From: Nothopassalora personata
Lineage: Eukaryota > Ascomycota > Dothideomycetes > Mycosphaerellales > Mycosphaerellaceae
Direction: 5' to 3'
NCBI GenBank assembly: GCA_033816765.1
Contig: CM066294.1
Location: forward strand, 1,736,001-1,800,000
Length of the DNA: 64,000 nucleotides
Notes under the pieces: generated by a model
What the model was told of the DNA's origin: nothing
Database searches by the model: none
What the model saw: the letters and a program-made list of their open reading frames with translations, nothing else
Part shown: piece after piece, positions 1 to 10,013 of the stretch
Layout: every line of letters starts with the position of its first letter
Numbering within the stretch: the first letter of the stretch is position 1
Translations under genes and position numbers: made by a program

Positions 1-15
1 CTCCTACCAACCTAC

Positions 16-279
16 CCAGAATGTGTCTGGCTCGACTGGATCGCGGACGGTGATATGGCCGGCGAGGCCTTCGTTCAGACCGTAGTAGCCGAAGATGCGG
101 TACGCTCCAGCCAGGCGTCCTTTGATGTACTCACGCTCTTCGTACTTGTTCTTGAATTCGAGCTTGGGCGTGTCGACGAAGCCGATCTCCTGGCCTTCTT
201 TCTGCTGGAACTTGGTTTGCTGGCCCTTCTTGGGAACGGTGTCCAGGGCTGGTATGTCGGTGCTTGATATCGGAGCCAT
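16..279 (-). CDS. Class II aldolase/adducin-domain protein, first exon only (runs off the window)
   Basis: The 88 residues visible here include the motif run YIKGRLAGAYRIFGYYGLNE followed by GLAGHITVRDP, which is the N-terminal part of the class II aldolase/adducin fold; the second His-containing segment normally helps bind a metal. I chose the ATG at 277-279 because the longer frame upstream begins only with TTG. After the codons for TFW the frame meets GTAGGT at 15-10 on the minus strand, a good splice donor, and family members continue VNPFG at this point, so an intron starts at base 15 and the catalytic half lies outside the window. Members are sugar-phosphate aldolases or cytoskeletal adducin-like proteins; fungal ones of this type are mostly uncharacterised, so no substrate is claimed. 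Confidence 0.75.
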
Positions 280-491
280 TGTAGGAGGCAATTTGTTGGT
301 CTCGCCGTGAGTTTTCAAGGTTGTGATGACCGGAGGAGAATGGTGATACACGCTCACTAGTGGTGATTTCGCAGTGAGAAGTGAGGTCAACTACCGAAGC
401 GCATATGCATATGCAGGGCAGCAATCGTTACCACCCAACCACCTACCGACAGACAGCAATGTAGCCTCGTAGCCTGGTTGGCCTTGTTTCT

Positions 492-852
492 CACGAATCC
501 GGTTTTTTGCCTGTTTGCCATTCTCCTTATATGCCTAGGTGCCTATGTGCCTATATGCCTAAGTGCCTATTTGCTTTGCTTTTAGCTTTGGATTCTCCAT
601 ATTGGAAGATGTTCGGCTATTCTTTTGCATATACCTAGTAATAAATAGTCCCTTAACTAAATCTTACTAAGATCGCCTAAATCTTACTTAAAATTTATCA
701 CACGAAATAGGCAAACAGACGTATAAGCAAATAAGTAAACAGGCATTAAAGGCCTAGAATCACGATCTGTGCCGCCGGCACATATGTATATAGGGAGAAA
801 GGCACATAGGCACATAGGCAAACAGGCAAACAGGCAAAAAACCGGATTCGTG
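492..852. repeat. Inverted-repeat (MITE-like) element, ~360 bp
   Basis: Bases 492-519 and 825-852 are perfect 28-bp inverted copies (outer end CACGAATCCGG). Inside them both arms carry iterations of a GGCACATA/GGCAAACA-type 8-mer, so the arms can fold into a much longer imperfect hairpin around an AT-rich core (600-720). No ORF fits it. The rest of 280-1011 is promoter of the aldolase-like gene and 3' flank of the transporter; nothing else is seen there. Confidence 0.6.
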
Positions 853-1011
853 GCTGACAGACAGGGCGATGAACGTCAGCTGGCACCTCAGAACATGGAG
901 AGACAGCTGGTGACTTTGGACGAACGTTCATATTCACATTCAACGTGGTCCCGGACCATACATGATCTTAGCAGGTAAGTATCTACAGGAAGGAGGACAA
1001 GCAGCAAGCTC

Positions 1012-2945
1012 CTATATCTTCTCTTCAGCCCTGTGAGCCTCCTGTCCGTCATGCCCGTCATGCGTGCTACCAGACTCGCTATGGAGCTTGCTGTCGCTGT
1101 AGTCGCTGGCGTCCAACTCGTTCATTTCCTGCTCCTGCTTATCGTAGTGGTTGAACGTGAACCAGAAAATGATGGCAGTGAGGAACGCGACAATTGACAC
1201 TCCAGTGTACATCCACATAATCGCTGGATCACCCGTCGCAGGGACAAGAGCCTCCGACAGAGCAGAGCCAATAGCCGAGGTGAAGAGGTAAAGCGACTGC
1301 ACGAACGACTTCATGCTCGGTGGAGCCTTGGTATATGCGTACTCGAGACCAGTGACCGAGATGAAAATCTCAGAAAGGCCGATGAAGACGTAGGCGGGAG
1401 TCTGGACCGCGATGTGGACGCTGTTTGGAGTGACTGGGTCGGTGGCTTCGGCGGCAGGGCAGTTGAGCGGACTACCGTAGCATGGGCCGGAGCGGTAGAT
1501 GATGTGCTGGACGATTGCTGCGTAAGCGATACACAAAGAGGCCAGGATGAAACCGATCGTGATGCGAGCGATGGGCTTGAGCTCGATTTTCGCCTTGCGG
1601 AGCGCTGGATAGACGATCTTGTCGAGGATTGGGATGAAGACAATGATGGAGATGGGGTCGAAGTTCTGCATCAGGTCGTTTGGCATGCCTGATTATTTTG
1701 GTCAGCAATTGCTTTTTTGGAACGTGCGCAAAACGTCGTCTTACCATGACCTGTCATCTGCGCGGCTTGCGAGACGAAGTTGGAGCTGAATTGGCCGTAG
1801 CAGACCCAGAAGACAGGGTAGAAAGCAAAGACCTTGCAGGCTCGGAGGGCACGCTTCAGCTCGTCGACGAAGTGGTCGTTCCATGGGACAGACTTGGTCT
1901 TGCCTTTGGCTGCACGCCACGAGGGCTTTGCGGCATCGGTGTTGCGGTTTGCGATCATCATGCCAATGGCTTTGAAAGAGTCTGTGATGATTGAGCCTTG
2001 TGGTGGGCGGACAATGTATTTGCCGCGGCAAAAAATGAGAACGCCAACACCAACGTTGAACATGAGAAAGCACATGAGGTAGGCAGTCCAGAAACCCTTG
2101 TACTTCTCCATGAAGGGTGTGGCCAGGAGTGACAGGCAGCCGATGTTGATGCAGGCGTAGAACATCATGTAGATCCTCTGGTACGTGATGGCCGGGTCAA
2201 TGACCACGCGCTCACCGGTTTTTGGGAGTGTCTTGACGGCCATCTTGCGGCGTGTGTACTGGTCGGCAATCAAGGGGGCAATGTTCGATTTGATACCGCC
2301 GGTACCGAATCCAATGATAATAATAGCGGCGATGTAGCCACCAAGTGCTGCTCCATTTTCGATGCTGGCCGGGAGGGAGGTGGTCCAGAGAATGAGCAAA
2401 CCGACCCAGTATATAGCAGCGAAGATAAGGATGGTCTTGTACTTCCCGAGGTATTGATCGGAGATGATGGCACCCAGAATAGGAGTGATGTAGCAGAAGA
2501 ACTGGAAGAAGGTATTCAAACCAGTAGCACCGGCATGACCGAGACCGAGACCTCGCTGGCCGTCGCTTCCGTCGGGGTGGTTGTTGATGTAGTTCTGGAA
2601 GAGACCTTGGCAACCATAGTCTGCAAAGCATCAGCTATCAAGCTTCCCGTGTGGCATTGATAGATGCTCACAGGTAAACCGCTCGCACAGCTCGACTACT
2701 GCGATCAAGTATGCGCTCTTTGGAAAGGCGTCTCCAACATGGCGGAGCGTCTTCTTCTCATGCTCGTTGGGCTCCATGCCGTCCTCAGTGGTGCCAAACT
2801 CAGTATCGGCAACATTAGGGCCCTTCTCTTGGATTGGCAGCTTAGCCCCCGTCATATCAACGGAGTGCCTGTTTCCAAAGGAGCCAGTGGACTGCTCAAA
2901 GGTCGCGTGCAGCTCAGCAGCTGCGTCCTCGTGGTTCTGAGCCAT
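1012..2945 (-). CDS. PTR2-type (POT family) proton-coupled oligopeptide transporter
   Basis: Exons are 2945-2672, 2620-1745 and 1688-1012, giving 608 residues; introns of 51 and 56 bp have GT..AG ends, and splicing restores the codons of the POT signature ERFTYYG across intron 1 and TGHGMPNDL across intron 2. A further family motif is the GTGGIKSNIAPLIADQ segment. Roughly twelve hydrophobic segments are expected and many are evident (for example IIVFIPILDKIVYP). The N-terminal ~70 residues and the acidic, His-rich tail are cytosolic and low in complexity. The ATG at 2945 is used because the extension upstream starts with GTG. Family members import di- and tripeptides across the plasma membrane using the proton gradient. 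It stands alone, with no co-oriented partner that suggests a cluster. Confidence 0.92.
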
Positions 2946-4229
2946 CCTGTCGTGGTGAAGTGAGGTCGCCACGGAAAGAGCGAACGAGATGGAACAGACA
3001 AGGAGAGTACTCGAGCGAAGGATCCTGCAGTTACTTTAACATACTTTGTGTCTCCCACCAGAGCGGTAAGTGGAGTTGTGGTTGGCTGCACTGGTGATGA
3101 TCAAAGGACGGCGGCGAGATGCGCCTGTACGAATGCGTTGCTAGGTCCGTCTGCAGCACGGCGTTTCCGCCTATAGTATGATATTCGCCTCTATCGCTGC
3201 GATACAAGCATCCTCCGTGAAAACTTCGACATGGCAGCACAAGGACCGCGGCCGAAAGTGCAAGATATGATTTCGCCTTTTCAGCTCGGACGGGCCACTG
3301 CTATGCGGCAGGTCAGATGTCACTATGTGGCAGCCTGCAGTTCTCCCCAACAGGCAATTTTGGGGACTAGCTCGAACTGGTGTGACGGCAACGACCTTTA
3401 TTGCTGTCCCTGACCTACCCAAGGGGAAGAAGGGGCGGGGGCAAACATCCACAGCATAGAGTACGAGGTCTTTCAATTTAGTCTTTTCCCTCGGACTCTG
3501 GACCCATTTTGAGTACTGCTTCGCTGGTGGGATGGGAGCAAAATCAAGTCTGCCACATAGTGACAGTAGCCTGCCGTATAGTACGAAGCCTCGGACGGCC
3601 AAAGTGCGCTGTGGTTGGTCAAGTGGCCGATAGTGCCATCGGAAATCCCAGACGCTAGGTGGCACTTGGATGCAACAAGGCAGTCGAAGCATGGCCGATG
3701 CAACGTCGTTCATGCCGATCATGCCGAGAATGCCGAGAATGCCGGTAGCCAAGCGCGAGAAATGCTATTGCTTGAGCAGCCAGGGCGATAGCTTATTTCG
3801 GTCAAGACCTTGCCACGCGAAGATTCACGGCTGTTATCAAGATGTGCGGATTGTAGATCATTGTGGACGATTTCATGATATGAGCAGAGCGGGCGCGAAT
3901 ACTTGATCACATCTCAACGCTCTCCAGGCCCTGAGGAGCCGCAGATGCTGTTCGTAGGCTCGACCTTTTGGCGACTCGATTGGGTCACCGAAGAAATCCT
4001 CATTCCCATCCGCCACGTTCACAGAGTCTGCCGGACCGGACCTTGAAGTATTCACTTCACGGCATCCATCAGCAGAGAAGAGATTTATCCCCTCAAGCGA
4101 TGCAGCATAGTGGGACTGATCTTATTTCCCACCACTCCGATCTAAAGGTCGGTTGGTGAAACTGCAGCTGCATGCTAGGCTATCACTTGCGCCTGAAACC
4201 ATGAACTCGCTGAACAACACGCAGTCTAC
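2946..4229. other. Intergenic region without a recognisable gene
   Basis: Open frames here are short and have no recognisable domain. It holds the promoter of the transporter gene, a terminal-inverted-repeat element (3302-3580), and at 3713-3745 a short run of iterated ATGCCGA(T/G)A units. Confidence 0.6.
3302..3580. repeat. Small element with ~30-bp imperfect terminal inverted repeats
   Basis: Bases 3302-3332 and 3551-3580 are inverted copies, with a perfect 15-bp inner core (TGTCACTATGTGGCA and its complement) and an outer TATRCGGCAGG. Internal length is ~220 bp with no ORF. This looks like a non-autonomous DNA transposon remnant; no clear TSD is seen. Confidence 0.5.
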
Positions 4230-5036
4230 TCACCCCTCCGGATAGATCATCTTCTTCGTAACGCCTCCGTCAACCACCAGTTCTTCTCCCGTCACGAAAT
4301 CACTCTCCACGAGATATTCCACAGCTCGCAGGACATCTTCGACCTTGCCGACGCGGCCTGTTAGATGCCACTGATGATCATTCTTGTTCAGTCCTTCCTC
4401 CCAGGATTGCCCTTCTTCGTCCGCTTCTTGCGACTCGTTCGACACATTGATCCAACCGGGCAATATCGCATTGACCCTAATACTGAGTGATCCGAGACTG
4501 ACCGCCATAGACTGCGTCAAGCCGAGCAGTCCTGCCTTTGTGGCCGAGTATGGCTCATTGTTCGGCTCACTCATCCGCGCGCGCGTGCTGGACATGTTGA
4601 TGATGGATCCGCCAGCCGATCTGGAGCCTTGGCTTTGCAGCATCGAGAGACAGGCTTGGCTCATGAGCATTGGCGCCGTGAGATTGGTCTCGATCGAAGC
4701 ATTCCAGTCTTCCAACGAGAGCTCTGAAAGATGCGATCCACCGACTCCAAACGTGTTTGCTGCATTATTGATGAGACAGTCGAGGTTGCCTGAGAACAAT
4801 TGTCGTGCTGCCTCGGCCGCGCCTCTGATGTGTTGAGGGTTTCGAAGGTCACATTCTATCGCCGCAAAGTCTTGTCCGTCTCGAAATGTCTTGCCAAGGG
4901 TATTGGCGGTATGAGAGAGTTCTTTCTGGTTGTAGTCGACGAGGAGTACTCGGTGACCCTTTTGCAGCAACAGCCGGCTCAAACCTCGTCCGATTCCTCG
5001 ACCAGCTCCTGTTATGAGGAAGGTCTTCGATGCCAT
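4230..5036 (-). CDS. Short-chain dehydrogenase/reductase (classical SDR)
   Basis: A 268-residue protein with the complete SDR layout: nucleotide-binding TGAGRGIG at residues 9-16, an acidic residue in VDYN at about 34 (which favours NAD over NADP), NNAA at 90-93, catalytic Ser in NMSST near 149-150, and YSATK with Tyr163 and Lys167. The C-terminal LPGWIN and VDGG segments are also typical. The start is the ATG just before the Rossmann strand; the frame stays open upstream to 5441 with another possible ATG near 5217, which would add a basic leader of about 60 residues, but that stretch looks non-conserved. Substrate cannot be told from sequence. The gene is intronless and has no pathway neighbours. 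Confidence 0.9.
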   Translation of the reverse strand: MASKTFLITGAGRGIGRGLSRLLLQKGHRVLLVDYNQKELSHTANTLGKTFRDGQDFAAIECDLRNPQHIRGAAEAARQLFSGNLDCLINNAANTFGVGGSHLSELSLEDWNASIETNLTAPMLMSQACLSMLQSQGSRSAGGSIINMSSTRARMSEPNNEPYSATKAGLLGLTQSMAVSLGSLSIRVNAILPGWINVSNESQEADEEGQSWEEGLNKNDHQWHLTGRVGKVEDVLRAVEYLVESDFVTGEELVVDGGVTKKMIYPEG

Positions 5037-5668
5037 GGCCGGCTTTGGTAGCTGGAATCCCTTGTGTACCAGCGATTGTGGTATAGGTCGCGGCCATGAA
5101 CGTCTCTCCCCCGATCCAAGTTGGCTGCTGCTGCTACTGCCGCTACGTTGATGACGTAATCTGGGCGATAAATTAAGCGCCTTCTGGAACCAGTTCTCGC
5201 CCCCTCCTGTAGCCATCGTTACGGATGCTTTTCCATCGACTACATTGCGCTGCCAGAGAAGGCAGCAGGGAGAAGGCATCAACATCGCGATTGTGCCTCG
5301 CTGTCGAGTGTCGAACTCACATTGCTTTAGCTTGCCCAAGACCCTGCATGCATGACTTGCTACAGGTATATGGTGCACTCGCTGATTCGTGGATGGTGCC
5401 CGTAGTGGCGTTGATGGCCAAAGTTGTCTGATGCCCCGCAATGCAGCGAGAGCTCTCTTGTTTCGCTGATTTTGGCATCAAAGACATCTTCCACGAATGC
5501 ACGATACACCCTGTATCGCCGATGGACGACCGTCAAGGACTTCTCTGCAACAACTCCGGAGCGCAATGGCGGCGCCGGCTACCTCGAGAGGTAGGGTGCA
5601 ACGTCTCAGGCCAACAGAGATTATTCTACTTGAAAGATCCAATGCCTAGATGATTCGCATCCAAGTCG

Positions 5669-5951
5669 CTACGGTGGCTTCTGTCCTGTTCTCCTCTCTA
5701 TTGTGAAGCATTCTTCATTGCCATCACGAGTCGCCCTCTGTTTAGGAGCACAGTGACCTGGATTTCGTTAGCTTCTTCTACCATTGGCAAGAAATCCAAC
5801 GAGCACCAAGGTACCAACCTAGTGAAACGAAGATCGACTTTGGATCGTTGATGCACTTGCCACCACCGTTCAGGATGCAGTCGCCATCATCATAGCACGT
5901 GGAGCCAGTGGCGGACGGCATAGGACCGGGGGAGACAACAGAAGTGGTCAT
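5669..5951 (-). CDS. Tentative small Cys-containing protein, two exons (5' end uncertain)
   Basis: Exon 5951-5819 joins exon 5757-5669 to give 73 residues with cysteines in STCYDDGDC, GGGKC, GHC and EEC contexts. The 61-bp intron has an excellent branch site, GCTAAC, 9 nt before the CAG acceptor, but a weak GTTGGT donor. This spacing recalls fungal small secreted Cys-rich proteins, yet no signal peptide is encoded. A possible acceptor (TTGACAAACCCGTAG) lies about 30 nt upstream of the ATG, so a leader exon may be missing. I do not recognise the family; it may be a decayed gene. No function is proposed. Confidence 0.35.
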
Positions 5952-6546
5952 GGTCGAGGTGCCAGAAGAAGGCTTACTACGGGTTTGTCAATGGTCGTGA
6001 AAGCAAGTCTTGTTCATCGTTGAAATCAACTTCGTGTCCGGTGATCTGGCCATCAACTCTTCGCTCATTTCACTTCAAAGACAATTGTGTCCTTCATGGA
6101 GCACTCGCAGAGCTGTACAGCGTGTCAACTGCATAGAGAAAACTACGTCGCGCCTTTCTTCGAGATCCAACCAATAGAAAATTGCAAAAGTGCCGATACT
6201 TGCTCGACAAAGGCAAGTCGACGTTGGCCAGCTTCCTTGTATGCAGATGACACCCTCTAGAGTATCAAGTGCGCTACCGAAAGGGATTGACGTGATCTAA
6301 ACCGTGGATGTAGATGTCTCCATGAAGTTCGGCAGACTCCGCTTGTTTGTGTCTCGCGAAAAACGATTCGAACAGCCACATGCCCACAGCCAGCCACCTG
6401 AGGCTTGAGACAACTTTCAGAATAGTATCGAAGCTATTGGGTAGATCTTTGAATCGCTGAAAGTGCCTCTTGTAGCCTTGATGGACTTGTTGAGACTCGG
6501 GTAGGACTCCATATGTTACACCTTCATGAGGCAGAGGCCTGGTAAT
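5952..6546. other. Intergenic, nothing recognised
   Basis: No domain-bearing ORF, RNA gene or repeat stands out. If the small protein at 5669-5951 has a leader exon it should lie here; I could not find a convincing hydrophobic start exon. Confidence 0.5.
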
Positions 6547-7653
6547 TCATGTCGGCTCATCTTCCTCACGCTGTATCGCAGCCTCAATTCGGTCCGTCAT
6601 ATCCGTGCCCGTCCTTTCAACCCTCTTCTCAGCGCCACTATGCTCATCCTGCGCACTCATCTGCGCGCCCAGATCTTTCAAAAACTCATCCGCTTTCCTC
6701 TTCGCACTCTTCTTGCGAATCTCCTCGCGCCGTCTTTCAATCTCCGCCCTTCTCTCACTCATCTTCCCGTCCCGCTCTTTCCTTCTCTTCTCCGTCTCCT
6801 CCCTCTCCTTTTCCAGATTCTCCATCTGCCTCTTCCTTTCTTCTGCATCACCACTGAATTGGAAGAAGCCGGTCCCCTTCGTCCTGATCTCCTTGTTGCT
6901 GTCGAAGTGCTCCTCTGGTGGAGGTGTAAGAGATTTATCCCTCTTCTTCGCGAGCTCGGACATGGCATCCCAGGTCTGCGTGTCGGGGTTGAAAGCTTCG
7001 TGTTGGATCGTGTCGCCGTAGATGACGTTCGACGGCGCAGAAGGTCGTGCTGCATCGGCTCCTTGGGTGCCTTCGTTTCTTCGTCGTGATGTTTCTGCGC
7101 GCATGGCGTCTAGTTTCGTGCCTTTGCGTGTGCGGCCAAACTCGTCTAGGTACTCCACTTCTTCACCAGCACCATCATCACTGTCCAAGTCATCATCGGA
7201 ATCCTCGTCTTTGCCCTCTGCTCTGGCATCGGCCCACTTCGCATCAAAGTCCACGGCGTACTTCCCATCTTCGTCCTCGACATCACCCCTTTTCATGGCA
7301 GCATACAGCCTCACCTTCTCCTCCATCTTGCGCTTACTCCGCTCCCAGGCGCTGGCATCGAGAGGGTCGCTCTTGGTGCTGTGCTTCTGCTGGAAAGTGC
7401 CGGCATGGTCGGCGTCGAGGTCGTGTTTCGCCCGCTTGGCGCTGTTCTTGTTGTGTGTCGCGAAGATGTCGTCCTTCTTCTGCCGCGATCGTGCTGGTGC
7501 TGGTTTGGCGCTGGAGGTGGAGGAGGCGTTGATGAGCGAGCTGAGTTGCGAGGTGAAGGAGAGCGTGCTGGAGGATGAGATCTCGCGGCCGTTGGAGAGA
7601 TTGCGCTGTTTGCGGTCGAGGTTAGTGAGGTGCGTGTCTTTGTGGGAGGCCAT
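6547..7653 (-). CDS. CCDC174-like coiled-coil nuclear protein
   Basis: A 368-residue, highly charged protein. Features in order: Ser-rich N terminus; RLYAAMKRGD near residue 115; an acidic stretch (DEDSDDDLDSDDG) leading into EVEYLDEFGRTRKGTK near 165-180, the most diagnostic segment of the CCDC174 family; a GTGFFQFS motif near 265; then a long Arg/Glu-rich helix (about 275-335) predicted to be coiled coil. The ATG at 7651-7653 starts the frame. The human relative is a nuclear protein linked to RNA processing and the exon-junction complex; a fungal role is inferred only from homology. It diverges from HOM6 across a 121-bp gap. Confidence 0.75.
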   Translation of the reverse strand: MASHKDTHLTNLDRKQRNLSNGREISSSSTLSFTSQLSSLINASSTSSAKPAPARSRQKKDDIFATHNKNSAKRAKHDLDADHAGTFQQKHSTKSDPLDASAWERSKRKMEEKVRLYAAMKRGDVEDEDGKYAVDFDAKWADARAEGKDEDSDDDLDSDDGAGEEVEYLDEFGRTRKGTKLDAMRAETSRRRNEGTQGADAARPSAPSNVIYGDTIQHEAFNPDTQTWDAMSELAKKRDKSLTPPPEEHFDSNKEIRTKGTGFFQFSGDAEERKRQMENLEKEREETEKRRKERDGKMSERRAEIERRREEIRKKSAKRKADEFLKDLGAQMSAQDEHSGAEKRVERTGTDMTDRIEAAIQREEDEPT

Positions 7654-7774
7654 GTTGTGTTTGGTGGTGGTAGAAAAAGTTGATGGTCGCGGTGGTGGGA
7701 TGCTGGGTGCCCCTCTTAGTTCTCGGGAACAGCTTGTGCATCAGAACAACGATCATTCACACCATCCACTCACA
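7654..7774. promoter_or_regulatory. Short divergent promoter shared by CCDC174-like gene and HOM6
   Basis: Only 121 bp separate the two start codons, so both transcripts must start within or very near this segment. No TATA box is obvious in either direction. Confidence 0.6.
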
Positions 7775-8896
7775 ATGTCAGCCAAACAAGTCTATGTCGC
7801 CGTCGTCGGTGTGGGCGGAGTCGGCAAAGCATTCCTCAGCCAACTATCCTTCCTCCAGCTGCGTCTCTCCAAGCAAAACCCGCCCATCGACCTCCGCCTG
7901 GTCCTGGCCCGCCGCAGCACGAAACAGCTCTTCAGCAGCGACTTCGAGCCATTGAACATCCCGACCGTCGCACAAGATCTCGACAGGAATGGATCGCCTC
8001 CTCCCCCTTTCAACGAGACCTTCGGCCAGCTCGCGCGAGCACCCGGAAAGGTCGTGCTCGTAGACAACACATCTGACCAAGGCCTCGCATGGCTCTATCC
8101 AATGGTCCTGCAGCGCGGCATTAGCATCGTGACACCAAACAAGAAGGCTTTCTCCGACAAGTACGACCTCTGGCAATCCATCTTCAGCTCCGCCGCCAAT
8201 GGCACAGGCTCACCGAGCAATGGCTACGTCTTCCACGAATCGACTGTCGGAGCTGGTCTGCCCGTCATCTCCTCCCTGAAAGAGCTGGTGGAGACGGGTG
8301 ATGAGGTCACAAAGATCGAGGGTGTCTTCTCAGGCACCATGTCGTTCCTCTTCAACTCCTTTCAGCCAGTTGGCGGAGGCGGCGGCAAGTTCGCGGCAGA
8401 GGTGAAGAAGGCGAAAGAGCTGGGATACACCGAGCCGGATGCGAGAGATGATCTGAACGGTCTGGATGTTGCACGAAAGCTCACCATCCTCGCGCGTATT
8501 GCCGGTCTACCAGTGGAGTCGTCCACTTCATTCCCAGTCCAGAGCTTGATCCCCAAGGACCTAGAGTCGGCACAGTCTGGCGATGAGTTCTTGGAGAAGC
8601 TACCTCAATTCGACAGCGAGATGGAGAAGATCAAGGATGAAGCAAGTAAGGAGGGCAAGGTGGTGAGGTTCGTTGGCAGCATCGACGTGCCCTCGAAGCA
8701 GGTCAAGGTTGGCCTTGAGAAGTTCGACGTCAGCCATCCTATTGCGGCACTGAAGGGCAGCGACAACATCATCAGCTTTTACACCAAGCGATACGGCAGC
8801 AACCCACTCATTATCCAGGGTGCTGGAGCTGGTGGCGATGTGACCGCGATGGGTGTTACAGGCGATCTATTGAAGGTTGTGCGCATGCTGCAATAA
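7775..8896 (+). CDS. HOM6: Homoserine dehydrogenase
   Basis: A 373-residue intronless gene, close to the length of yeast Hom6 (359). The N-terminal Rossmann fold shows VGVGGVGKAF; VDNTSDQG and TPNKKAFS follow in the nucleotide domain. The substrate domain contains HESTVGAGLPVI, the EGVFSGTMSFLFN segment and the LGYTEPDARDDLNGLDVARK signature with the catalytic-region Asp and Lys residues. The enzyme reduces aspartate semialdehyde to homoserine with NAD(P)H in the shared threonine/methionine branch of aspartate metabolism, in the cytosol. It lacks an aspartokinase fusion, as usual in fungi. The ATG at 7775 begins at MSAKQVYV; the frame is open much farther upstream, but that is the antisense of the neighbouring gene. 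Confidence 0.96.
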   Translation: MSAKQVYVAVVGVGGVGKAFLSQLSFLQLRLSKQNPPIDLRLVLARRSTKQLFSSDFEPLNIPTVAQDLDRNGSPPPPFNETFGQLARAPGKVVLVDNTSDQGLAWLYPMVLQRGISIVTPNKKAFSDKYDLWQSIFSSAANGTGSPSNGYVFHESTVGAGLPVISSLKELVETGDEVTKIEGVFSGTMSFLFNSFQPVGGGGGKFAAEVKKAKELGYTEPDARDDLNGLDVARKLTILARIAGLPVESSTSFPVQSLIPKDLESAQSGDEFLEKLPQFDSEMEKIKDEASKEGKVVRFVGSIDVPSKQVKVGLEKFDVSHPIAALKGSDNIISFYTKRYGSNPLIIQGAGAGGDVTAMGVTGDLLKVVRMLQ

Positions 8897-9164
8897 GCAG
8901 TGCATAACGTGTGGACTCCAGGTAGCAGGAAATATACCCACCAAAAGCGATGCAGCGTTCACGAGCAGCCAGCAGGACATCATTTCACTTCCGCCACAGA
9001 CGACGTCCAGGCAAGTAAGTACTCGCAACAGCACGATTCAAGGCAACCCTTTCAGCAGCGCAAGAGACACGTAACTGACACATCCCATACCTACCACTTC
9101 CCCTAACTCATAGTTCAACATCTACAACAGTGCCCACCATGTCCTCCCATCAACGTCCAGTACC

Positions 9165-9473
9165 ATGGCAAAACACCCCTACTACGCTCTCCCCAGTATC
9201 CTCAAGTACGAAAGCAACACACCATCCCACCTCCGGTACATACGTCTCGGCGTGCCTCGCTATGCCCCCAAGTCCGTTATCGACCAAGTATACCGAGAGT
9301 GGGTCAGGCTCTATCGTCCCATCTTCTTTCCGAGAAGCTTTGCCGAGGAGACTGAGGCACGTGATCCCTGGTTGGCAGAACTTTGGTACGATGACGAGGA
9401 TAAGTGTTTTGAGATTTACCAGCCGAGTGATATCAGGAGTGGGCGTGAGGGCGTGGAGTGGGTGGGGATGTGA
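9165..9473 (+). CDS. Small hypothetical protein (102 aa)
   Basis: Begins MAKHPYYALPSILKYES and is rich in Tyr, Arg and Trp, with a central segment VYREWVRLYRPIFFPRSF. I do not recognise the family. Just upstream, GTAAGT near 9015 and a CCTAAC branch with CATAG ending at 9113 outline a plausible ~100-bp intron, so there is probably a spliced 5' leader; the frame is open back to 9114, and an upstream coding exon is possible. It lies ~270 bp downstream of HOM6 on the same strand. Confidence 0.5.
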   Translation: MAKHPYYALPSILKYESNTPSHLRYIRLGVPRYAPKSVIDQVYREWVRLYRPIFFPRSFAEETEARDPWLAELWYDDEDKCFEIYQPSDIRSGREGVEWVGM

Positions 9474-9818
9474 TGATGAGTGGTGGAAGGGGAGGGAGCG
9501 GGAGGCGAAAAGGGAAATGTCATCTGGCCGAGCAGAAGAGCATACAGCTCAATCAATGACGACTGAATTTCTTCGTCACTATCGACGAAGTGAACTCAAC
9601 CGTCATCATCAGCGACCGTCCTGGGCTGGCTGAATGGTCAAGTGGAAGTGCCTCTAGCTTCGGGGCACGTCCCAGTATCTATCTGCGTGATTGGTATAAA
9701 GGTCGTCGGCGACCTTTTGTTCCAGGGCAGTTGTTCCTTTTTGCTTGCAGCATGACAGTGTAGTCACGCTAACTTCGGTCTTATATATGTTCCATTACAA
9801 TCCTCTCACAGTTCACAT
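9474..9818. other. Intergenic edge of the repeat block
   Basis: No gene seen. An 8-bp perfect stem with a TCGG tetraloop followed by TTTT lies at 9698-9718. A tRNA-like look near 9625 fails for want of a T arm. Confidence 0.5.
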
Positions 9819-10013
9819 ACTATGAAACTAGTGGAGATGGAAGTTTAGAACTAGGGTATTAAGTCTAGAAATCAGGGTATAAAAAACCATGTTTATTACA
9901 AGTAGTGGCACCCTTAAGGTGCTTATATAAGTCTTCTTTTAATAAGAAGCCCTTAATCCCTATAATTTAGGTACCTAATCTTATTTCCTAAAGACAAGTA
10001 ATTACTATACTTA
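9819..10013. repeat. Left copy of the 195-bp direct repeat bracketing the transposon block
   Basis: It matches 47690-47884 in the same orientation over its full length, with mostly G-to-A/C-to-T differences (RIP type). It may be an LTR of the oldest insertion or a solo-LTR pair; the ends are not clean TG..CA and no TSD was found. Confidence 0.65.

Noticed and set aside
449..864. GACAGACAG direct repeat (449-457 and 856-864) as a TSD for the inverted-repeat element
   Set aside because: It lies 35 bp outside the left inverted repeat but only 3 bp outside the right one, so it cannot be a simple TSD.
3171..3752. 193-codon frame between transporter and SDR
   Set aside because: It runs through the TIR element and a short iterated repeat; not protein-like.
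7022..7774. Open frame extending HOM6 by ~250 codons upstream
   Set aside because: It is the antisense of the CCDC174-like gene and would remove that gene's start; HOM6 family members begin near MSAKQ.
9620..9712. tRNA-Ser/Leu-like stretch
   Set aside because: No T arm (no GGTTCGANTCC) and no acceptor pairing.
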